From NCBI GenBank assembly GCA_964017155.1, contig OZ024857.1, positions 14,222,902 through 14,286,901 on the forward strand: a DNA stretch of 64,000 nucleotides, given 5' to 3'. Of the stretch, positions 55,680 to 64,000 are shown piece by piece. Position 1 is the stretch's first letter. The number at the start of each line of letters is the position of its first letter. Made by a program: the position numbers and the translations under genes. The DNA is from Oasisia sp. SBJ-2009. Its lineage: Eukaryota; Annelida; Polychaeta; Sabellida; Siboglinidae. The notes beneath the pieces were generated by a model. The model searched no databases, was not told the DNA's origin, and saw only the letters and a program-made list of their open reading frames with translations.

Positions 55680-55774
<95 letters not shown>
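55597..55774. repeat. (CA)n / (ACGC)n compound microsatellite
   Basis: acacaaac units, then (ACGC)n at about 55679-55720, then (CA)n. Starts about 35 bp after the GT92 stop codon, so probably in its 3' UTR. Confidence 0.95.
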
Positions 55775-55796
55775 CTAGGCAGCTTAATCTGAAAAA

Positions 55797-56332
55797 ATTA
55801 CGACAACACTTGTAAATAAAGTGTACTTTGCGGTAAACTTGTCATAAATGTGTAGGCTGTGTGAATATGTCGGAGAGAGAAGTAAGGGATGGAAGTGGGA
55901 AGGGACGGGGGGTGTGGCGGCTGAGAGGGGAACTGACCGAGAAGAAAAAGTAAGAGATAGAAAAAAAAGATATAGGGAAGAAAGGGGAAGGGAAAATGCA
56001 ATTTTTTAGAAAATCTGACGTCATGAATGCCCGCCTATTCATTCCAGTTTGCTGATAAACAGAATGTACATACTAATCTAATTCTAATGTAATTCGGTCA
56101 ACCATGAATATTATTTGTTTGCTTTCGTAGTGATATGCACTCACTGTAAATTTGATTGACCGTTAAGCTATTGCTTAAATAGGCCGACGAAAACCGACGT
56201 TTTTACACACGCTTTGCTAAATGACAATTTTTTTTATACTAAATTGACTATTGGTTCAAAACAATAGTAGTAAATGAATACTGATGTGTAGACTCGGCTG
56301 ATAAGAGAAAGCGACGACGTTATTTTTAATAT
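55797..56332. repeat. Dispersed repeat, copy B (~535 bp)
   Basis: Direct-orientation partner of 26290-26806; see that entry for shared landmarks. Confidence 0.8.
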
Positions 56333-56570
56333 CAAATGTTTTACTAGCAGAGAAAGTACCAATGAAAAATTATAACGGGTTGGTACAGTACATACCGAAT
56401 AAAACCTAGCTTATAAACAAGAATGAGATCCATGAGTCTGACTTGGCCGTTTCCGAATCCGAATTTTCGTTTTTTATATGGCGGTTATACTAGTCAAAGG
56501 GATACCAAATTATACGTTTGTGTCGATTTATGGCGCGCATCGCATTCGCCACCGTCATCTTTTTAAAAGT

Positions 56571-57880
56571 TAACCTCGTTTATCCAGGCTCCGTGAGGTG
56601 GCAGCACTTTTAAAGTTGCATTCTGACATAATTACCCCTTTTTAACGCATTTTTGAAAAGTCAATGTACACCATGACCGATATTTGCTTATTTGTATACT
56701 TCCTACAACATGTCTCACTTTGTGGATTTATAGGTTATTTGATCAAATATAAGTTTGCAACAAACAACGGCTCTGGAGTTTCCCAAAAGTCGATCTATTT
56801 GTACCACCGGAACTCTCCGGTCAACGTAAGTAAACGATGGGGCAAACTAAAAGACGGTTCCACATATCCACGTTAGTCACTAGAGGCGCCACTAGGCAAC
56901 AATACCATAGTTATTTAAATCATGCTCAATTAGCCATTGACCGTACAGGGGCATAGCAAGGGATAGTTTGTATTTGGGCAACTGGACATGCCGTAAATAT
57001 GGAGCGTATCGAGCGGTGGCATCTTTGTGAATGTGGTATGCCGTTTCCGTGCGGTCTGCCAATTGTGGTCCGCCTTTTAGTGTGGCCCCCTCCTGACAGC
57101 GCTTTTCACTGGAATTCCCTTCATCGAGGTCTAAACCAATCAGAGAATTCTAACTGGTGGGGCCCACCAGGAATTTTTTTCGTCTTTTGCTGCTTTTTAT
57201 CTTAAAATGGCATATTATGTGAAAATAAGTTGATAGGTAGTTGAGGAAAACAATATATAGTGTATGGGGAATGCTGGTTTACTGGAAAATTTTATTTTAA
57301 ACATGGCGGAAGTCAGAATGCAACTTTAAGCCCCTCACACCCGCCTGGGGAAAAAGACGTTCTGCATTTTCGACCCGCCAGGGCGGCCTTACCCCAGATT
57401 AGGGTAGAGACGCTGACCGGCGCTCAGGCCAACTATGAAATAAAAATTAAAATAACGATATACTTTTACAAGATAATGATATCATATGAAAAGTATTCGA
57501 CATTGAAATTATACTAACACAAAAGTAAGTACAAATTCAAATTTACAGTTGTTTATAAAATAAGAATTACGGCAGGATTAACCAGTATCCGTGAGGTGGC
57601 AGCATTGTCTAGCCCCACACGGATAGCATACAAATTAAATAAGGATACCTTTTTATCAGATAATGCTGTATTATAAAAACTTTTCAAAACTAAACTTATA
57701 TTAACGCCAAATAAACAGAAATACAAATTTGTAGTTGTTTATAAAATATAATTTACGGCAGTGTCCGTGAGGTGGCAGCATTGTATAAGTCACGCAGATA
57801 AAATCAAAAGCCGGGAGACTCACCAGACTGACTTCTCGGCGTAGTTCCGCAGCCGACCGACAGTCGGTTAAGCAATGCTA
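56571..57880. mobile_element. DNA transposon copy 3 of the 9-bp-TSD family, interrupted
   Basis: Left end TAACCTCGTTTATCCAGGCT, right end cagtcggttaagcaatgcta (terminal bases diverged from copies 1 and 2). Perfect 9-bp target duplication TTTAAAAGT at 56562-56570 and 57881-57889. Removing the nested element 56614-57325 restores the same order seen at 26930-27515. Confidence 0.85.
56614..57325. mobile_element. piggyBac-like MITE nested in copy 3 at TTAA
   Basis: 712 bp with inverted ends AGTTGCATTCTGAC and GTCAGAATGCAACT, flanked by TTAA at 56610-56613 and 57326-57329. The split host sequence …gcagcacttttaa / gcccctc… rejoins to the form found uninterrupted at 24575-24596. TTAA duplication is typical of piggyBac (and Kolobok) elements. 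Partial relatives lie at 30400-30740 and 42250-42445. Confidence 0.82.
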
Positions 57881-57889
57881 TTTAAAAGT

Positions 57890-60225
57890 AAGCAGTGGAG
57901 TAGGCGTAGCCCGTGCCAGGTCGCCACAGGTCACAGAAGTGCTCTTGAAATGTAATGTATCATTCGAGTACCTTGGAATGTTCTTGAATGTCACTGAATG
58001 TTCTTGAAGAGTTTCAAGTTATAACGTTATCACGTTATAAACTTTCCGATTGACGTTTCTACGCATGGCGATAATTGAAAAATCATCAAGATGCAGCGAC
58101 AGGACAAAGTATTCTTATCATAAATGACACAGGCGCTGTTCGTTAACTTTCTTGTGATGATTACTGTGAAGAGTTGTTTAAAATGTCTTTCAATACATTA
58201 CAATATTACGTTTGTTTAAATCACTTATATGGCGCACTACCGTCACATCATTTGCGTTTTCTATCAACACATGCCTCAACACCTGTTTGTCTCGTGTTAA
58301 TTTGAGGAAATAATTTTGCTGAGAAGTTATATACATCTTAACGACAGCCGCTAGTAGTTATACCATAAATTGATGCTTCGTCGTTTCGCTGCACTTTGAT
58401 GATTTTACATTAATCGCGCATGCGCATAAACGTTAATCTGAAAGTTTATAACTCCGGAACAATGTAACCGCTACATGTTTTAGTAAACAAATTATTACCA
58501 CCAATGAATGCGTTTACAGCGATCAAATTGCGACAGAGGGTGTCGCAACTGTCTATTCAACATTTGCCACGTGTCTATGGTTTACCCGGCCAACATTGTT
58601 TTCTGAAATTAACCATTCTACCAGCTGTAAATGATGTCATTAATAGTGTATGTACACCAGCGAAATAATTTGTGACAAAATAAACGACGTTTGGTGGTTA
58701 TTGAAGTGCCTCTGTTTTAATCTAATGGGTTGCGCCCGTGTAAAGTGCGGCTTATTGCAAGGGGGGTAGGGTGATAATTTGTTTGACGCAAGAGATACGT
58801 TCTACTGTGTATCACGAATATGCTTCCGTCGTGTAATGTGTATATTCCTGAATGCATGTCCCACATTTCAGCGCTCTACATACAATTTAATTGAAATTGC
58901 CATCGAAAGACGCTGCCTGGCCTTTCAATATTGCGAATATTTATGAGAAACTGGCCTGTGATTTCGAGCCCTCCTGGGGACGTATATATATGACGCACAG
59001 TTCAAAATTGCATCATACAAATGAGCATAGTTGGTGAGCATTATGATATACAGAAATTCGTGAAATTTAGCACTTTGCGTGTCCGAAAAAATGATGTTCA
59101 AAAATACGATTTTTGCATTTTTATAGGGAAATTTACAACATTTTGTAAAAGAATTGTCAAAATATACATCTCTTCAATATTCTCTATATGTTACTATCAG
59201 ATCGTTAAGAGACTGTGATGGACTGTTTGTTGTATACAGTGCCATTTGTTTCAGGCGAACGTCTGATATATAATCAGTTTCTGAATAAACGTGTTTCAAC
59301 CCACACACGGCGCTATTTATATTGGAGGGGTGCAACGTTTGAAGACGCATATTATAATAATTATCGAGATGGTGTCAATTTCCCTAGACAGTTAATCTAG
59401 CTATATGTCATTCTTGATGTATGACTAACGTTTGTGAACTTTTGACGTTTTCGGCCAATCTATTTAGTGTAAGACCACTAAAACGTGCACGTCCGCCATT
59501 CCCCGACCAAAGAGTACTCTATAAAAGCAGCATTATGCAGGTTGTCTGAATTTCTTTGGACACATATGGAGTGAGTAGAAATGATGTTTTTGTGCAGCGT
59601 GGCATCAGAGCTGTCACATTATGACAGCTCTCAGTCGGTGCATTTCTGCGTATTAATACAGTTGTCATTTTGCTTGGTGATGTAATCGGGGGCAATACGT
59701 GGATGGCTCAAGCATAAATGGAGGGGTGTAAGGTTTGAAAGAAGTTTGTGGGAGCCTGAGGTATTAAAGGTCCACGAATGTTCACTGAACCTCCGTCTAT
59801 TGAGGGTAAATATGCTATGAAATTGTCAATAACAGAACTGATCAAGATTAGTAGGAAATGAAGGAAACGTTATAATGGTCGCCTATGGAAAATGCAAATG
59901 TGGTCTGAGTCCACCTATTAGGTCCTGAGTTTCTGCGTGCCCCAACACTACGACTAAACATGGATTCACGTAATGAATGTATTGTAAAAACTGTTCATCA
60001 TAATTATATAACAGTTTACATTGTCTGAACCAGAAAGGAATTATCTACGTAATGGTGTATAAATCTTTGTTGTATGACTAATTGAAACTAATTAATATAT
60101 AATTTACATACGTCAAAAGTCCAAGATGGCCGACAATAAATAAAAAAATTAGATTTGCTTTGTAATTTCTTCCATAATTAAAAAAAAATGTATCTGTTAT
60201 TATATCATTGCAAGATATCAGGTAT
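57890..60225. other. Intergenic sequence, no gene recognised
   Basis: No exon with family support. TATA-like ctataaaagcagc near 59520 and gtatatatatgacgc near 58983 stand alone. The small frames at 59021-59218 and 59215-59400 have no motif. Confidence 0.35.
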
Positions 60226-61560
60226 CTTCTATGAGTAAAAAATATGTATACATCAATTGGACTTGTATGTTATGTCTCTTAGGAAGTTGGTGCTGTGTTT
60301 GTCATATCTGGATTGAAGTAGTGACTGCAAATAATGTCACGGCCATCTCAAGTACTATGTGGAATATAACACATGCAAGTACAAAACAAAATGATATTGT
60401 ATAAAGCACAACAAATTTGCCGACACTGTGGCATCATAATTGTGTGTGTGTGTGACACTGTTATGTGTCTGCAAAACATACTTAAAATAATCAAAATATC
60501 ATTTATGTCAACAATCCAGACAAGAAATAAGATGGCCGACAAGAAACATAAAAATATGATTTTTCTTGTGTGTCTAATACAACTCAGAACATACAGAAGT
60601 ATCGCCGATGGCAACCACGGCTGTCAGCATCGCTGCTGCTTTTCACATTTGCATCCGAATCATCAGACATAATAACTTAACATCTGCAACTCTTGCTCAT
60701 AGTCACCGATACCACGAAACATCTATGATCCATTGCTGATTTGATTTTGCTAGTAAATACCGTTTTTCTCATTCAATATATGAAAACTTTGTGGCAAACT
60801 GTTGGCAAATCCACCTGTAACGTACGCCCACGGTGTTTAATTAACGGATGTTTATTTAAGGGATTAGTTAAGGTTAGAAACTGTTATAGAAAGTATAACA
60901 TGGTATTATATCAGGCTAGAAACTGGTGTAGAAGTAAATTGGATTAATTGAGCTTAGAAGCTAATATAATAATGATATTTATTGTTATAATCAGGAAACG
61001 AGGTGAATGACAACCGGAAACATTCATGAGAGTGGACAGCCGTATTAAAGTAAATACAGTAATTAATAAGTCATTTAATCGTCACTCCCCCGGAAAACCG
61101 GACGCCGCGTATGATAGAAAGTAATTAAGATGATTGAAAGAGTAACTTCCTCAGAATGACCGGATGTCAACCTGGGGGGGGGGGGGCAGCAATTCGTTAT
61201 CTCACTTCAATGGTCATTAAGACATATACTTGGATGTGTTTACATGTATTAGGGACTAATGCTTGTAAATTGTCGCCATTTAAACTGCTCTCCCACGCTG
61301 TGGGGCCTGAATCTTCTGTGTTGTTATATATCGATGCTGATTGCACTATGTTGGAGAGCTGAACTGATGTAGGCCTTATCATGCAGACCATAGTTGCGTT
61401 TTCTATAGTCAGACATTATAACGTTTCCTTCATTTCATATCGAATTTAAATAGACCTGTTATTGAAAATTTCACAGTTTATTTACCCTCCACTGGTACAC
61501 GTGCCGTGGAATATTCGTTACATTATAATACCCCACAATCACACAAACCACGTTTAATTA
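60226..61560. repeat. Dispersed repeat, copy 2, with ~270-bp insertion
   Basis: Same as 42446-43520 except that about 61170-61442 is extra, beginning after ccggatgtcaa with a run of g. Part of this copy (61030-61365, including most of the insertion) recurs inverted at 63370-63703. Confidence 0.85.
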
Positions 61561-61830
61561 GTGTACAACTAGTGTACAACCCCGAAAGATGGGGGTTCAG
61601 GACCCATGAGGTTAAAATACTATTTGCAGTGTTTTGAAATGCACTGAATGGAGTAATACATTTGCAATATGTTTTTTTCATACTAATTAATTCAGTTAAT
61701 TAGTTAATATTATCTAAGTAGTGCACCAAGTTAACAGGCCACAAATTCTAATGATGCCCAGCAGAATTCATAAATATGAAAGATATTTATACATATTAGG
61801 CAGTGTTCATAACCATATCATTTATTATGA

Positions 61831-61905
<75 letters not shown>

Positions 61906-63369
61906 CTACTCATATATTAATAAATAAATAAATTAGTTAATAGGTGATAAATAGCGGGTAACCTCGACAGACAGAAACGGTTTTTGTAAAATGCCACAAT
62001 GTCCATGAATATATGTTTAAATAAATGTACAATTTATTAAAAAAATGGAATTGTGGTAAGAGATATAATTTAATAGTTATGTAATATTAATTAATTAATC
62101 AATATTTGTATACAGTCATACTGCCATTGATACAACGCGCTGTGAGTCACGCAGCTGCAGTTGGGGCTGTTTTGAGTTGTCACAGACAGTTCCGCCTAAC
62201 TTGTGACATACCCCAGCTGGGTGTGTGTCATGCAACCGCTCCTACTGGCTAGGTATCACCTAGATGTTATTTACCCTAACTTGGGTGTGATTTGGACTTG
62301 GGTGTGTGTCATGCACATGGCCACTGGCGACTGGGCCTGGACTCGTACACACCCACAGCACAGGAACAGGCGGCAAATCACCGGCTACGCGGCTAAAATG
62401 TAACGGTCAATCTTCATCTTATACCAATACCGGTTTTATTCGAACTGCAATATGTTTAAACCACACGGACTCTCTTTCTCAATAATAACCGTATCCACCT
62501 CGGACTTTGTTTTGCACTTCTTTGGATGACAAAGAACACGTTAGCAGTGTTGCCAGGTCAAACAAATTCTAGCCCAATCGCCCTCCAAAACTAGCCCAAA
62601 AATCCTCCCAAATAAATTGGTACATTTTAAATATTGCCAACGATCGATAGACCCCTGCCGATAAAGAGGGAAATGCATTCGAGTACACCACGCACAAAGT
62701 AGTTACCTAGGCTAATGATGAGTGGATGATTCCATCATTCCTTGCAGTTGAGGGCCACCTACTCTTCTACAGTGAATTATAGATTATAATTGCTTGTTTA
62801 GACATTGTACATCATAATGTAACATAATTCCCCACATAAATGGCCCTCTTCGTAAGATTTCACATATAATATGCTCTACACTGCCTACACGGTCGCGGCG
62901 CATAACTGCGTTAGTTAATGGTGTTTACTATCATATATGTAACAAATGTTGAAATTTGGCAATTATAATGTTTTTTATAAATAATAACTGTATTACGAAA
63001 ATATCCATCCAAGTGAAAATTAGTGAATGTATGATTTTATTATAATGTACTACACTTGAATATAATTTCTATTTTTTACAAGTTTATATATTAATAATGT
63101 TTGTGTTGCATGCACTTAATGGGAAATCATGTAATCTGTTTTACTATTTTGTGGTATACAATGAATGGGTAGTTCTCAGTATCATGAGACATAGAATATG
63201 ACGGCTCTTAATGTAAAAATAACGTAAAACGTAAAAATCACCAGTTTTCGAACTAGCCCCAAAATAGCGGCATGTGCATAAAAAGAAGCCCAAAAACCCG
63301 CAACCCGCAACTGCTGATTTTTTCTCTCCCGCGGAACAGGTCTAAAACAAGCCCACTTTCCGCGGGAAA
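61561..63369. other. Intergenic sequence with (TA)n
   Basis: (TA)n at 61832-61901. Phrases such as agtgttgccaggtc and actagcccaa near 62550 and 63250 suggest degraded transposon ends, but I could not pair them. No gene recognised. Confidence 0.35.
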
Positions 63370-63703
63370 ACCGAACATAGTGCAATCAGCATCGATATAG
63401 AACAACATAGAAGATTCAGGCTCCACAGCGTGGGAGAGCAGTTTAATTGGCGACAATTTACAAGCATTAGTCGCTAATACATGTAAGCATATCCAAGTAT
63501 ATGTCTTAATGACAATTGAAGTGAGATAATAAATTGCCGGCCCCACAGTTTGGCATCCCGTCATTCTGAGGAAGGGCCGATTAAGTTACTCTTTCAATCA
63601 TCTTAATTACTTTCTATCATACGCGGCGTCAGGTTTTCCGGGGGAGTGACGATTAAACGACTTATTAATTGCTGTATTTATTTTAATACGGCTGCCCACT
63701 TTT
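63370..63703. repeat. Inverted copy of part of the 60.2-61.6 kb repeat
   Basis: The reverse complement matches 61030-61365 (ctcccacgctgtgg, gaatgaccggatgtc/gaatgacgggatgcc, tactttctatcatacgcgg). Ends directly at the start of the duplicated GT92 upstream region. Confidence 0.85.
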
Positions 63704-63895
63704 ACGATTATAATAAATTTGCGAGTCCGCTCGTTAAGTGCATACGTGTATATTGGATTACAAACTACTGTATATCTGTTTGTCTGTCGGTCAAAAGGTT
63801 GATTTGGCCATCTAAGGTGTCATTACATCGAAAACAGCTGCTGCCGTGATTGCTACTCGAGTGTCCGACGTATTTACCGACAAACCGCTGTAGCG

Positions 63896-64000
63896 ATGAG
63901 GTGCCCAAATCTTCGTCGACGCCGCTCTACACCATGCGTGTCTGTGGTGTGTTGTTCGCTGGTGCTGGTCGTGATCTGTGTGCCTCTATTCCCGCGGCAA
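63896..64000 (+). CDS. Second GT92 gene copy, truncated by the window end
   Basis: The first 35 codons (MRCPNLRRRRSTPCVSVVCC, then the membrane segment [15 protein letters not shown]) align without gaps to the gene at 54121, with a few substitutions (T4P, N-terminal C10R, M17V). The upstream 190 bp are shared. Distance between the two start codons is 9775 bp, same orientation. Whether the rest is intact cannot be seen. Confidence 0.85.
   Translation, partial: MRCPNLRRRRSTPCVSVVCCSLVLVVICVPLFPRQ

Overview
The window is eukaryotic nuclear DNA from an animal. It has spliced genes with GT–AG introns, long AT-rich introns and intergenic tracts, many (CA)n/(TG)n/(TA)n microsatellites, and a high load of mostly decayed transposable elements. 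The gene content (choline kinase, lin-7, SPT2, a GT92 glycosyltransferase with a tandem duplicate) and the kinds of repeat point to a lophotrochozoan, most likely a mollusc. That placement is an inference from style, not proof.

Layout. (1) 1-6091: the 3' half of a choline kinase gene (+ strand, six exons seen; the 5' exons lie before the window). Its introns hold 32-33 bp minisatellites and a hairpin MITE. (2) 11136-16109: a complete six-exon lin-7 gene (- strand, 197 aa), with a hAT-like element and a LINE remnant in intron 3. (3) 16679-22246: a complete six-exon SPT2 (SPTY2D1) histone-chaperone gene (+ strand, 646 aa), head to head with lin-7 across 569 bp, with a 33-bp minisatellite directly after its stop. 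(4) 24.5-31.1 kb: nested copies of a non-autonomous DNA transposon family with perfect 9-bp target duplications, plus other repeats. (5) 31374-39939: a candidate 8.6-kb DNA transposon bounded by a 14-bp inverted repeat. CACGTG-rich tandem arrays lie just inside both ends, and the interior has broken transposon-type coding sequence and a phase-consistent set of small exons. (6) 40.1-53.8 kb: foldback elements, a 596-bp pure pentanucleotide array, LINE and other transposon-protein remnants, and a tRNA-derived SINE. (7) 54121-55563: an intact single-exon GT92 gene. A second copy starts at 63896 and runs off the window. Between them lie another 9-bp-TSD element carrying a nested TTAA-flanked element, and duplicated repeats.

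The conserved single-copy genes occupy the first 22 kb; the remaining two thirds is repeat-dominated, and the GT92 pair is the only intact coding sequence there. All exon boundaries were placed by eye from splice consensus, reading-frame phase and remembered family sequences. No alignment or search was run. Transposon superfamily names are inferred from target-duplication length and end sequence.
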